From contig JAODUO010000032.1 in assembly GCA_025642075.2 (NCBI GenBank), positions 771,001 to 835,000 of the forward strand: a DNA stretch of 64,000 nucleotides, given 5' to 3'. Origin of the DNA: Ridgeia piscesae (Eukaryota; Annelida; Polychaeta; Sabellida; Siboglinidae). Below are positions 38,765 through 52,116 of this stretch, in pieces. The notes beneath the pieces were generated by a model. It saw nothing but the letters and a program-made list of their open reading frames with translations. It ran no database searches and was not told the origin of the DNA. Within the stretch, counting starts at the first letter, position 1; the number at the start of each line of letters is the position of its first letter. Position numbers and translations under genes: made by a program.

Positions 38765-38960
38765 ATAAGCAGTGCGCGAGTCGTTGAAGGATATATGCAG
38801 TGCTAGGAAGCTAAAGAGTAAAGACAGCATTAACAATTTAGGGCGGTAACCGAGAAGGCCTGAGGAGTCCAGCTTCGTCTTCAGCAGAGGAATGTAAAGA
38901 AGATTACTTCTGCATATTTACCCTTAGGTAAAATGACGGGCGAGTTCGAGGCTGAGCGAG
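38765..38960 (-). mobile_element. LINE 3'-end fragment, orthologous to 9218-9430
   Basis: AGTGCGCGAGTCGT at its left end and GTAACCGAGAA(G/A) further in match the fragment of block 2 in the same intron and orientation. It is more decayed. Confidence 0.55.
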
Positions 38961-39312
38961 TATCAAAGGCGCCACGCGTTGTTACGGTGTTATAGAGGCT
39001 TGAACCACGAAACAAGTTTAATTAGCTTCATACTGGTGTATTCCGAGCTCTTGTACATTATTCCTTGGAATGAAACGATTACGAAATTAAATTAGGTTCG
39101 AATATACTTGCAAATATATTTATATTACCACTCGCTAGTGTTTGCTTCCGTTGAGTGTGCCATCTTTGCCCACCATCGGTATTGTTGATTCGTAACTTAA
39201 TTTATGCTAGCTGTTAGTACCTGGTTACTTTATGCATTAATGCACGAAAAGGAACATTACCAAAGATGAACCTGCCAAATAAAGCTATAACAATATATTG
39301 ATACATTTGCAG

Positions 39313-39444
39313 TACCGAAATTCGGCGAAACTAAATGCGAAAGCTATAAGGACTGCGGCATCAATCGAGCTGACTGCAGGGAGGGGGTTTGCATATGTAG
39401 CCAAGGCGAAGACTTCGTATCAGATGACAAGACCATGTGTTTCC
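39313..39444 (+). CDS. Block 4 exon M2: six-cysteine EB-like module
   Basis: Acceptor ATTTGCAG, donor GTAAGA, 44 codons, phase 1 to 1. It reads PKFGETKCESYKDC onward with spacing C-x5-C-x6-C-x4-C-x-C-x13-C, ending SDDKTMCF. It is a clean member of the M2 set. Confidence 0.89.
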
Positions 39445-40336
39445 GTAAGAGAAAAACATCAAAACAAATATGACCAATGTTTTATGTACACATATACACG
39501 TAAAGACACACGCACAAACCAGCGCACGCTCTTGCACGCACAGACACACACAGCAGCGTCCCCCTGGTTAAAATGATGGACGACATTTTGGTAAGATGAG
39601 GTCTGAGGGCATGCGCCTTGAAACTGTTTACACTATCTTCAAAATGACGCATCATTCAGAGTGTTTTAACCTATTTGCTGGAAATAATGTACAAGTTAAC
39701 ATGTAGCATTATTTATAAATACATTTTGTAGGAGGGAAACATTAAATAGTTGTGTGATGACAATGTTGGCATATGTTGGGCAACGTGGGTTAGAACAGCA
39801 CATACAAGATGTAACACTCTTGTTATTTATTGTAATGCTACACATGTATTTTATTCAAAGTATGTCTTATTGATCAGAACTCTGAAAAAATGTAACACTT
39901 AACTACATGTCACCAACATGTTGCCTTTTGTAAACTTTTTTAATTCACCGATCTAGCAACCTCACGGTCATTTGATCCCAATCGATCTGGGAATGATATT
40001 ATTCCGATAAGAATTCTTAGAATAGCTATATACTGACTCATACACATATGACGTTTTCGTGGTATTCTTTTGGTTCGAACGACATTGCTTCATAAACAAA
40101 TCTAACATTTGTGTCTCATTTCGTATGACTCACGCGAGCTCTTTTCGTTAGTTCAAATGGCGGTGAAACTTGCATAATTTAACGGAACCATTCCCATTGT
40201 CATTGTGATTGATGTCACAACAGCATGTACCAAACAGCAGTAGCTAATACTAAACATCTCTGCTGGTTGATTGTTTGGTTGATATATACATGATTGTGAC
40301 ATTATGCCAGAAAGTAGCGCGTTCGATACAGAGGTG

Positions 40337-40337
<1 letters not shown>

Positions 40338-40371
<34 letters not shown>

Positions 40372-40400
40372 GCACGCACGCACGCACACACGCACACACA
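40338..40400. repeat. (CA)n/(CGCA)n microsatellite before M3 of block 4
   Basis: Ends about 38 bases before the M3 exon, as in blocks 1, 3 and 5, but on the opposite complement (CA rather than GT). Confidence 0.93.
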
Positions 40401-40437
40401 TGCGTACAAAACACATACTTACATTATGTCTTTCCAG

Positions 40438-40590
40438 GCCGTAAAGGCGAGTCTTGCCACAATGACCCACAATGTCACTATCCATTGATGTGCATCAACG
40501 AAACATGCAACTGCCCGGTCGGCACGCATTATGCCTCAGCCATGGCACTTAGCGGCGTGTATCCTGTTTCTAGATGCATCCCCGACGATC
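40438..40590 (+). CDS. Block 4 exon M3: EB-like six-cysteine module
   Basis: Acceptor GTCTTTCCAG, donor GTAAGT, 51 codons, phase 1 to 1. It reads RKGESCHNDPQC onward with spacing C-x5-C-x5-C-x4-C-x-C-x20-C and a sequon INET. The end PVSRCIP is shared with block 5 (63667). Confidence 0.89.
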
Positions 40591-41148
40591 GTAAGTTTTC
40601 TTTCGATAATCCACATGGACCTAATGATAGCATGAATTTACGACCGGGGCAACTCCTTCAATTCGCTTACTGGGATCTTTTCACTAAAATTATTCACTGA
40701 GCTTTTATATGTCCTAGTGATGGTTAAAATCGATTTCGCTTCATATGAGTGATATTGCCCTGTGAAGCTATTAGTGTAATAAGCGCTACCAAATTACATA
40801 GATAGATGTGTCACAACATATAGTATTCCGTGTGTGAGACATTTGAAGTATTTCAAAATGTATATAATTTAACATCAGTTTCTGCTTTGAGCTTCATTTC
40901 AATTAAAAAATAATGTTATACAATAAAATGTATATATCTGCTGTAAGTGTCATAAATTGTGCCTTCATTACCGATCAACAATATTTTTGATTCCTTGCCG
41001 ATAGTAGTGGGCGATTTCATAATTATGGATAATGATTTTATAGAATAGCTTCGTTAAAGAGCGCTACATAAACAGTATTTCCATATGCATAATAATAGAC
41101 TATGTAAAACTAAAACGTTGTTTCAGCGTATGATCGTACATATATATG

Positions 41149-41417
41149 TGTGTATGCTTGCATGCATGCCTACATACAAACATGCCTACATGCATGCATA
41201 TACACACGCACGCAGGTGCGTACATACACACACACATACATACGTCCGTATACACACACATACATACATAAATGAATGCATTCATATATACATACATGCA
41301 TGTATATATATATATATATTTACACATACATATGTACGTACGTGTGTACATACAGACAAGTACACACATCCATTTACATATGTATATATATATATACATA
41401 TATATATATACATATAT

Positions 41418-41466
<49 letters not shown>
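41149..41466. repeat. Complex (CATA/CGTA/TA)n microsatellite
   Basis: Imperfect ACAT, ACGT and TA repeats in the M3-M4 intron of block 4. Long frames of Y/I/C/V across both strands are artefacts. Confidence 0.93.
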
Positions 41467-41469
<3 letters not shown>

Positions 41470-41584
41470 GTTTGCGTATTACTTAATCTATATAGTATAT
41501 ACATAGAAATGATGTTTACATAGCGCTCTTTAACGAAGGCATTCTACAACATCACTATCCATATGACTGCTCGGAATCGCATGA

Positions 41585-41737
41585 CATGCTGACACATACA
41601 TATACACACTCACAACACACACACATACACACACACACACACACACGCACGCACGCACGCCATTCATACGTACTTACAAGCATGCATGTATGTACGTATG
41701 CATGTATGAATGGTTGTTTTTGTATGCACTTATTCAA

Positions 41738-41791
<54 letters not shown>
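41585..41791. repeat. (CA)n/(CGCA)n and (TA)n microsatellites
   Basis: A CA/CGCA run to about 41660, ACGT-rich sequence, then TA at about 41741-41791, just before the M4 exon. Confidence 0.92.
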
Positions 41792-41794
<3 letters not shown>

Positions 41795-41890
41795 ATTTGC
41801 TACTGATGGAGCCGCAAAGCAAATACCGGTATCTGTTGACTATGCGACACTAATATATAGTTTTACATTTTCCCCGAATTGCTTTTTTAG

Positions 41891-42004
41891 AAACCCCGCT
41901 AAAGGTTAACGAACCATGCTCAACGGACCCCGACTACTGTGACAACAATTTGGTGTGCGCGCGTTGTGCGAAAGGCGCTTCATCCAGGAAAATTTGCATA
42001 ACAG
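41891..42004 (+). CDS. Block 4 exon M4: five-cysteine module
   Basis: Acceptor GCTTTTTTAG, donor GTATTC, 38 codons, phase 1 to 1. It reads TPLKVNEPCSTDPDYC onward with spacing C-x6-C-x5-C-x2-C-x9-C and a basic last loop. It is followed by L1 after only 421 bases, the most compact arrangement of the four blocks. Confidence 0.88.
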
Positions 42005-42425
42005 GTATTCACTATGTAATCGTGTGTGTTGACCTTCTTGTTGCTCATGTTGGACAGTCAACGTTCGTCAACAATAAAACTGCCACGCAGTGAACCTTTG
42101 CGTGGGACTGCGGTCAGTGTGACGTCATTGGTTATGTTTACTGTAATTATGATAATATTAAAACAAATACATGATGAACAGGGGTAACCTGCGTGTTGTT
42201 GTTAGATATCTTCTATTCCACTTTTCTTCGTTGTGTGAACAAACTCTTGACTCCAGCAGAGTATACCTATCAGCTAATCACATCAGTTTTGTTTGCAATT
42301 TTCACAACAACGTAGCTATACGCAGGTTATAATTTATTATGTAGCATCCGGATCTCATAGCACTTCTAGGAATGCACCACGCGCTTAGTTCAATCATGTA
42401 ACATACGAACTTTCATTTTTTTCAG

Positions 42426-42449
42426 AGCTTACGAGGTTAGACGGTGACG
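42426..42449 (+). CDS. Block 4 exon L1: very short linker
   Basis: A 24-base exon after CATTTTTTTCAG and before GTAAGT, phase 1 to 1, read LTRLDGD. The upstream CGCGCTTAGTTCAATCATG matches the L1 intron of block 3. Very small exons of this size need good splice signals, which are present. Confidence 0.55.
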
Positions 42450-43017
42450 GTAAGTTTGACATTAATATACGCATACATTTTACAATGAGACATGGTAGGT
42501 ACGGTATTGAGCCACCAGATTAATGATGTTTGCGGCGGGTATTCAAATAACGTACGTCAAATAATGTAGGCTTAGAGTCAATAACTTCTGTGTTGTTTTA
42601 TTTTAAATTACTATTGTATGACGGAAACAAAATACTTTTACTCTAGTAATGATTGTACTACACTTAGTTGGTTATTGTATTTAGCATCCAGTACAATTTG
42701 GGTAGCATATTCTGTCATGTGCTCAATGTGCTAATCGTTATTGGAAAGGAATGTATACTTAATCAGGTTGTGCATATCATCATACAGTTACCAACCGAGT
42801 ATAATAATGACTAAATCGAACACCTAGGTGCTGTAAATATCCTGCCTTAAGGGAACGTCTACTAAATGTATAGCGTAAATTATGTTTTATAACCAGCATT
42901 CCTGTCGATAGGGCAATGGGCTATTGTATGTACTTTGAACAAACCCGTGTTGATCAGGACCCATGTCGTACGACCATAATCAGCATTGTTATATTATAGC
43001 AATACCTCTTCTTTCAG

Positions 43018-43050
43018 GGGAAGCCCACGCCGAAATTATGAAGAGGGGAG
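43018..43050 (+). CDS. Block 4 exon L2: short linker, last recognised exon of gene 1
   Basis: A 33-base exon after CTCTTCTTTCAG and before GTAAGT, phase 1 to 1, read EAHAEIMKRG. The donor is intact, so a further downstream exon is expected. None was recognised before the next gene start at 61192. Confidence 0.62.
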
Positions 43051-44635
43051 GTAAGTTGTCTCATATAATTTGTATTCAGCTCAAGGGACATGCAAAAATG
43101 TCACATTACATTGGTCAGCATTATCTACAAGAACATGTGTTATCATATGACATCTTATTTATAAAATAAAAATTGCAGATTTCGTGGCTTTGGCCACCAT
43201 ACTGGATTCTAATTAACATAATTTATGCAAATGTTGCATGTTTTAGATATGTTTGTTTAAACAATCCCTAGTAGTGGGTACACTACTAAAATGCAAACAA
43301 GTGAGTTGGGAGTGCTATCTTAAAGGGAACCAAAAGGGAAATATTACGTGCTATGCACGTGAAAGTGCTAATACAAAGCAACCATTCTGAACGGTAATCA
43401 CATTTTCAACGTCAGTGGTGTATTGGTAAAATAATTCCAAAGTGGATAATTTTACTGAAATCATCGGCTTCATAGAGGCGTCCATGATGCGCCTCTTCCT
43501 GTTGTCTGACCGTGGTCTGACCACTCAGCACGCAGAACCGGCCTTAAAGTCACGTGTCCGATTACGTGCGTCAATGCTATCGCCGTTGTAAACACAATGT
43601 TGTAAGATACGCGAACTTCGAAGAAGGACATCCGTTCGAAGAACGTTGCTTCGAATAGGATGTTTCTCACCGTATATACTGGGTCAAGATCCGCAGAAAC
43701 GTCGGCGACGGCGAGTTTTGAAGTATGGAGCTGTGCAAACGATATTAACGCGATATTTAATCACCAACGATAGTCGTCGAAACGGGTTACCGGTCGAATC
43801 CTTCCGTCGCCGTAGCCAAGTCATCAGAGCGCGCAAGAAGATTAGTAAATATTATTAAGTCTTCTGTATCTAAATTATTAAAATGTTGTACCATTAGACA
43901 CATTGCGATGTCTGTCGTGATGACTTATGTACATACTGATATTGTTCATAAACGTCCACAACAGTTAACGTTCTAGAAGGTATGTACATGGGATGCGAGT
44001 TAGGCCGTCCGATATTGTTATTCATTATTATTAGTTTTATGTTATCCTACTTTGAATGGTATATATCACGTTTGCATGAACAGAGGCATAAAAATAAGGT
44101 AAAGCTACATGACCATAACACACACAAAAAGGTGAATGCAAGCCAGATCATAGTCACTAGACGTCATAGTCAATTCGCATGACATGATCGATAATATAGG
44201 CACTTTGATATCACTCGCTAAATAAGTTTTCAAAAGTACTGCCTTTCGAGTTTCGTAGCTACGCATGCAGTTCCTATTTTCCGGTTGACCGCTCTGAAAG
44301 TGCCAATATGACTGCTATATTTTTCAGTAAACATATTATTCAAACATAAAAAAATAGCATTGCGAATGTTGTTTTCAATCATGTTATTTCTTCAGTGAGA
44401 GAACGTGCTGTATCAGTTCAGATACTCATTCAACATTGATACTAGGAAATGTTACAGGCTTACAGTAAAGGATGAATAATTAGCTATGATGAAACATAAC
44501 TTATGTACTGTAAAAATCACTTTGCAAAGTTGCAATATTGCTTTTATTGGTAGTTTCTTGAAATATTGGGGACACACTGAGCAAACAAGAAGAAACATTA
44601 ACATACTAGCATAATATACTAGATGGAACGTGGAC

Positions 44636-44882
44636 TTTTAGATATCCCACAAGATCACTTTATCCAATACAACACTAGATCTTCAGATAGACACTCGGTA
44701 AACATTTGGAACCAGTTTCTTCTCCACCACAATGAGTGGAATTCTCTACCCTCAACCACTGTGTCGTGCTAATCACTAATGTAATTCAACAATAATTTAA
44801 TCCAATAGTTTAGCAAGTAAGTCAGATGATCCACCATGCACATTGGCGTGATGTCTCAATATGACATTTTGACAGTTAACAA
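44636..44882 (+). mobile_element. LINE 3' end nested in transposon copy 2
   Basis: Counterpart of the passenger at 34965-35235. It contains GATCACTTTATCCAATACAA, GGAATTCTCTACCCTCAACC and AGTCAGATGATCCACCATGC in LINE order. Confidence 0.68.
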
Positions 44883-46140
44883 TATACATTGTCATATATA
44901 TTCCTGTTCGTTTAATATTTTGAGGTGCCAACGTTTGTGTGTATTGGATAATATAAATTAAAGCACTTAACATAAGATACAACATGACACAAACAATGTG
45001 TCGATAAATGCTATTGTGGTCATTTTGTGAGAGGAATGTCATAGTGGAGTGAAATGTTTGTAAAACGCAGTATTATTTTACCAATTATGTATTCAATACC
45101 ATGTTTACCAACATTAGGAAATTGCATGACTGAGCACTGTCAATTGTAGTGCATAAACACTAAGTGATCATGTAATCAGTTATCATATCTTAGTTTACGT
45201 AATATGTATCACCACACAAACATACACACATCTTTATTCAAAGAAGACAGCAGCTGGAGCAGCGTCACCATCTATCTATCTGTGCAAGCACTGTGCAATA
45301 ATATGAATGCAGTTCTACTGCATGCAACTCAGTATCTGTCACTCCTGTCAGCTGTCAAATTAAGATCTTAGTGAGCGTATGACATCTGCCAGAAACCTTC
45401 TGTACTCTATCCATGACCCGTTCCATCCTTACAGTCCCATTTGCTTTCTTGATAAATGTATCTAGCCTAATCCTGTCCTGGTTGTTGATATTGCCACTTC
45501 CAACACACTGCACCAAAGTAAAGGAAACTGTTCACTATTACACTGTAACATATATGCTGCTTATTAGGCGCAGATTGGATGATCTTTTTTCATACAAAAC
45601 TTTTGTAAATTCAAACAGTCAATATTTAGCACTACAGCATGTCCTGTTTATTTATAGGGATGGAACCATGGCTCTAGCAAGTACGTCCGGCCTCGTCCTA
45701 GCGAACCCTGACAACATGGCTGTTTTCTGGTAAAGACGCAAGCAATTGGAGCTGCGGAAGACACTACAGCTGTATGTTTACCTGCAGATCCACCTGACTG
45801 TCCATGTCGGAATTGCAGTCCTTGGTACAGATATGCCAAAGCTAATGAAACAAGATCTGCTGGTGTCAAGAGTCAGTTGATTTGTTCATAATCAATCCAA
45901 CTGCATATTTACAAATTAAGTGAAAATTGGTAAGGGCAGCAGTCTACAAGTGCTGAGTGTTATCCCATATCTTGTTCTCCGCTGAGAGCACAGAAGTCCC
46001 ATCTTATGGCTGGTATACACTGATACGACTCTCTGTACCCTTCGATTCAAACCTGCCATGGATCCACGAGGTAAAACTTTCTGTATATGGCCGACTTGGA
46101 CACCTGAAATAAAATAAGGCCTAAATAAATATATCAACTA

Positions 46141-46330
46141 TGTATAGTGACGCAGTGGTTTAAAGCTTTGGACTCGGCTTCAGACTCTCAACTACGAGAA
46201 CGAAACCATGTGGTGCTGTGTCGAACCTTGGGCAAGGCTGTTCACCCGTCATTGCTCCAATTCACTCAGTTGTGTAAACAAGTAACTGGCTATAGACAAT
46301 GGTGGATATTTGTACACAAACCGTCTTGAT
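46141..46330 (+). mobile_element. tRNA-derived SINE nested in transposon copy 2
   Basis: Begins TGTATAGTGACGCAGTGGTT. The frame across it is a non-genic SINE translation. It is present at the matching site of copy 1. Confidence 0.58.
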
Positions 46331-48607
46331 TAATTAATTACAGCTTGGCTGGATGCTTCACACAGTCATGAGATGGTGTTTAATTAAGTAGGTCTGCTAG
46401 GGAGTAAAGTGTAAAACACTTTGACAAGGACAATGCTAAGCAGACATTGGGTTAAATACATTGTAATTTATTTAAATACAAATACTCTTGAGGGATCCAA
46501 ATACTTTTTATTCCTAAACATCAATTACAGATACTTAAAAAGTATTTAAATACTTTCAAATACAAATGTATTTGACCCCATGTTTGAGGATTGGATACTG
46601 CACTATATAAGAACTGTGTTGAGAGGTGACATATGAAAATGGAGGTAACTCAATCCATTATCATTGTAGAATACATGTGTTTTTATAAAATCATTGGAAC
46701 TTTTTTTAGTTCTGACATAGTGGACAACTGGGCTTGCTACTCGAAGTGTTCTAGAATGATCCTACATCAGTTACTGTTAAACATGAATTGTTGGGTATAT
46801 TTCTACTATAGAATAATGTGTGGTGTTTTCATTGTATGAAATATCATTTGTATTATATAAATGTTGTATCATGTTAGTTTGCTTGGTGTTCTGGTTGCTC
46901 TAATGTTATTTTCATTGTCAAAAATTGTAAGCAACACATTTCACTGTTTATAATACATGAACATATACTTACATTTTTGTTGGCAGATACATGTGAAAGT
47001 TATTTAACCGGTTACATTTGGAAGCACTGTTTGCTCCAAAACACAGAATATAAAATCCATGGCCATTTGTAATATATCATGGCACATCTGAAACAGAACC
47101 AAATGTTTAAATTAGTTTTTCATGAATAAGAAATATTATGGTTACCTCACCACTATTATGGTTACCTCGACAACAAAGTTACATTGCAATTAAGATCACC
47201 GCAGAATATACATGAATATATCCACATATGTTATAGTTTAGAATATTTGTTCTGCTAGTTGTGTTACTTTTACCGAATTCAAATTGTTATTTTTAATAGA
47301 GACATTCCACTGTCCATATTATTCAGCTAAAAAAACTACTACTATTCAGCATGAAGTCGATTTTCTTTATTTATTTAGCCCTCCAGAATTATGCTCCAAA
47401 CTCTTCCTTTAGATATACCACGCCTATTAAAAGAACAATCAATATTGACACCACATAGATAATTAATCTTTACCCTATAGTTCTACTGGTGTGTTCTATT
47501 TATATATGTGATTAACACACATCTGTTTCATAGCCGCACAGGTCATGCCATGTCAATAATACAAACACATGCCACAGTCGCTACTGTTAATATAATAATG
47601 TCCAGTATTTGAAAAACAACAATTAATCTGCATTTTTGTCACAGTTGTGGACAATTTGGAAATTGATTCCTGAAAACAGTTTTAAGCTAGGACGAAGGAC
47701 CGAGCCTGTCACTCTGTGTCAGGTTGAGGTAAATCGGAGAGCCATGCCCATGACCCCATATGATATTTGTTTCAAACTGGGAAACCTCACGTTGTGTATA
47801 ACATATCCGACACTACACCACTGACTTGGAGAATAATACACGGCATGGCTGTGACTAAGTAGAAACTCACCGAATCCCGGGATCGAATGCGAGGTGGCCA
47901 TCAACATATAACCATAATCATAATATGTATTGACCCCAAGTAGGTATAGAATTTGTTAAAAGTACATCAATTTCGTTAGTACATTTATACCAGCATACAT
48001 ACACACATTATATCATGTTCACATACTATTATAAGTCTATACGTTAAGGCTTACAATACATACACATGTGTGTACTTATAGTAATTCTGATTGTACCAAA
48101 ATTAAAACCCACAATCATATGTCAGTGTTTCGAAGTTTCAGCGAGTTTCGACCACTTGTCAATGTTGCCTCGGCTTGTTACTCGCCTCTGCATTTCGGCT
48201 TCCGGCGGGTCTTCTTTACCAGGTTTACCAGCGCGTTCAGTTCTATCTTGAAAATGTTGGCCCTTATCGCTGCAACCGAAATTCAGCTATTTCTGAACGA
48301 AAATCATGTTCGCTTCCCTACACAGGTACCCGAAGTGGATGTACACATCGCGAAGCGCCACCTGGCGATTATATTAACGGAATTTTAAATACAGATTTAC
48401 CCGATCTGCCGATCATTGTGCCAAACATTCGACTACGTCACACATCAGTCAACATGGCGCGACTTACGAACTTTGATAGAAAAAGTGTTCAGATTTTTTA
48501 CTAATAAACCAATGACTTTAAAAATTTGATTACCGTTCATAATAGTTCGTTTTAATTAACTCTTTCACGTGCATAGCATGTAACTTGTCCATTTTGGTTC
48601 CGTTTAA

Positions 48608-49473
48608 TGGTTCATTATCTCGAGAGCAGACAACCTGTGAATTCTACATTACGCGAATTCTGAATAATATGAAATACATACTGCTCGTTTCTCACCGCGT
48701 CTGTGTGACAAATATTACATTTTACTTTTAAAAAAAGATATAAAATGTCACAGCTTCAAGTTCGTTTTTGTCAACGCGAGGGAATTGTAGATCATTTACA
48801 ATTCTTAGTTCATGTGCTTGCACCATTGTTATGGCAACTGTTTACCAACCGTACTCTCTTTAACTTCAACAACCGACACACTTAGTTAATGTGTTACATT
48901 TGTCTGCATTTCTCAAGGACTCTTATATCAACAACACACTTTTGTTCGTAAAACTATGTTCAATATTCGAGAACAAACATGCATTCTCTGTCGCTTTGCC
49001 AACAATCTAAAAGTCACTTCTGGTACGGTTTCATCTTCTGAAACTAACCGCCGGACGTAACAACTCAAAACATATATGTTTCAAGTAGTTTACTACCATA
49101 CATTTTCGGCGGTTCCATGCTACAATGACGAATGTTGCCTGTGCCCGGTTATAATAATATTAACGGATTTCGTTCGATGGGACTTTGGTCTTGAATTTTA
49201 TAGGATCTAGACACGATATAAGTGTTACGAATAGTTATGATATTATCAACAAACATCCACTGAGCAGATGCATTACTAGTATCATGCAGTGTCACTGTGT
49301 CTCACTTACTAATGACCCTTTTTTGTGACGAACGTTGCAAACATATTTTACTGACCGGGAAATAAAGTGTTCTTTTATTATTAGATGTTACTAGATCAGC
49401 TGAAAACAGTTATCGTAACGTTTTTTGTTTGGTGTCCAAGTGCTGAGGGATATTATATATTTTGACACGCACA

Positions 49474-49557
<84 letters not shown>

Positions 49558-49559
49558 AT

Positions 49560-49616
<57 letters not shown>

Positions 49617-51285
49617 CTTGTGTTATATAAAAATGTGGTCAATGACAAATTGCTTGACCTATATTTTATCCGAAACATGAGCAGACGCGTATTTCTGCGC
49701 AGATCTTCACAACCGCACTTGTTATCGCAAAATTACTGATATATGCTACGTTTGATGGAAATACACGTAATTGTGTTTAAAATGCTAGACAAACTATGCA
49801 ATTCAAACAACAGCTTTATATAGTTCAATAATGTAAATAGTATTAGTATTCTTGTTGTCAGTTGTTTACATGTATCCCCTTTCCGGTGACATATGGGTGT
49901 TGTTTCGGGAACAATAGCTAAGTAAATCTCGCCGCACTCGTCAACGTTGAATTCACGTAAGTATATGTTACTGCTTCAGGCGCCGACCATGTGACGATGA
50001 ACGCGAGGGTTGTTGGTTATATATCGCTGCTTGCAACAGTCATCATCATGTTGTATTGAGTAGACGGCGTGGGACGTCGTAGCCGGAAAACAGCCGATGA
50101 CAACCGATGACAACCGGTGATAGGCGAAAAAGGCTGAATGATATCAACCAAAGAAGAGACGATGCTAAGAACAGAAAACACACCAAAGTGGCAAATGATT
50201 TGCAATAGTTTTTCTTATATTTGATTTTGTATCACAGTAGAACAACACAACAACGTTATTGATGACGCATTTCTCCGGGGAACTGTGGTTCACCGTGGTT
50301 AGAAGTGCAATGACATAACGCCAACTGTGCATGGTATCACACTGTTATGAGTCACTTTGGTTGAAGAAGACGCAGAATAAATATTTTATTTGGAAAGTCT
50401 CATCGTCAACCGTTGTTGTTATACAGACGAGTACCCAACGGCATACCAGCAAACAATGTCGTAATGACACATACACATACAGTTGATTCACAAATAATGG
50501 AAAGCAATTGTATAGGTTTTTATTTCAGTACCTGAAACAATTTCGAAAGGATGAAATAAGTTATGACCAATACAAACATTGTTATTTGATACACGGTTTA
50601 GTCGCTACCATTCGCAGATAATTTGTCCAAAAACACCGGACTACTCAGTATTTATCCAGATACACACTAGACAGCCAACACAAACCTGAACATTAACTTA
50701 GTAGTACCAGATACGGTGGCACGGTCTAGTTATTATTTGTCTCGGGCATTTATGTTAATATGATAAGCATTTCTGCGGGGCGCCTGATTGGCTTGGCGTC
50801 CATCTTAAAATAACCACCAATTTTAATATATCGGTTACATAATAACTTCATCACGTAGATTAATAATTGTTGTGTGCATACACAGATGCTTAGGAAACAA
50901 GGTTTCCACGGACTTTCACCTCTGCCATTTTTAAAGATGGCGGTCGTAAGTACAAATAACATAATATCTTAACAATTAAGTCGTATTGAGTTATATTTAC
51001 TATGTATGCTTGGAGACGGAAGCTGACATGGTTATCAGTTACGATACTGCTCCTGATGAATGTACTGAAGTGTATCGTGCCTGAAATGTTTAATTACTCT
51101 GCAGTTAACGGAGCATGTCAGGAAAGAACTCATCAAGGCCACTAAACAGAAAATAAGCGGACATGGGTAACTGACACATGTTGAGGGTCACATTAAATGT
51201 GTTTATATTCAAACAAGTGTACACAAATGAAATGAAGACATGGGTTAACAGTTTGACGTTTACAACGATCGGCTGCACGTAATAA
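48608..51285. other. Intergenic or intron stretch, no gene seen
   Basis: No module, transposon protein or RNA gene recognised, except a long TA microsatellite at about 49476-49617 and the second copy of a dispersed repeat at 50762-50880 (compare 27365). Small GATGACAACC repeats lie at about 50096-50120. Confidence 0.5.
49476..49617. repeat. Long (TA)n microsatellite
   Basis: About 140 bases of TA with a few phase slips. Confidence 0.96.
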
Positions 51286-51289
51286 AATA

Positions 51290-52025
51290 CGGCAAATCAC
51301 TCTGCATCTGTTATTAGATCTATCCGCAGATGTTGACACTATCAATGACTCATTCTGCTATCCCGTATGAGCAGATACTTTGGAATTGGTGGTGTTGCAC
51401 TCGAATGGTTTCAGTCATACTTGAATGGCAGAACATACTGAGTGCGCATTGACAGCGAGACATCGGATACATCGCAACTAACATGCGGTCTGCCGGAAGG
51501 CTCTGTTCTAGGAGCTATATTGTTTTCAATGTACACCTCACCGACAGCTGATATCTTCCGGAAGCAAAGCTTGAAATATCATTGTTACGCAGACGACACC
51601 CAAATGTACGTTTCAGTCGACCCAAATTGAAGCCTGTCTAGACGAACTACTTCAGTGGATGTCTCTGGATGAAGTTGAATAATAGAAAAACACTTCATTC
51701 TGGTTGGATAAAAACAGAATCAGGAATCAATATCACACAGATCAGAGTGGGCGACACCGTGGTCACTCCTACCGACAGTGTCACAAACCTTGGCGCTATT
51801 GTTGAAGAGAACGTTTCTATGGATAAAAACATCGCGAAAATGTCCAGAGATGTACGTGTATCAGTTAGACATATTGGAATGATTCGAAAGCATATCAATC
51901 AGCCGGTTGCGAAACTACTCACTCACGCGCTCATTACTTCTAGACTGCACACGTGCAAGTCACTACTTCACGGCCTCACCAAAGCTCAGCTACAACGACT
52001 CCAGCGATTACAAAACACTGCTGAT
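51290..52025 (+). mobile_element. LINE reverse transcriptase fragment
   Basis: GLPEGSVLGAILF (VPQGS box) and CYADDTQ with an intact YADD box (51586-51597) are clear. Downstream come VTNLGAIVEENVSMDKNI and LITSRLHTCKSLLHGL, the usual C-terminal blocks. A TGA near 51439 and frameshifts near 51350 and 51630 show that it is dead. The 5' part of the element is missing. Confidence 0.85.
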
Positions 52026-52116
52026 GTATATATCAGTATAAGTATAAGTACCGCCCAACCTGGTCCCATTGAACAGTTGGTTCAAGTATGGACACGAGGT
52101 TCGTTCATCCGGTTAC

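Larger units (their letters stand above)
43324..48603 (-). mobile_element. 5.3 kb TTAA-flanked TIR transposon, copy 2 (inverted)
   Basis: Inverted relative to copy 1. Its ends start AGGGAACC (43324) and finish GGTTCCGT (48603), with TTAA on both sides (43320-43323, 48604-48607). Matching internal pieces include 47636-47824 against 31894-32109, 45916-46137 against 33644-33838 and 43470-43670 against 36041-36322. Length differences are small insertions. No transposase is readable. Confidence 0.8.
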
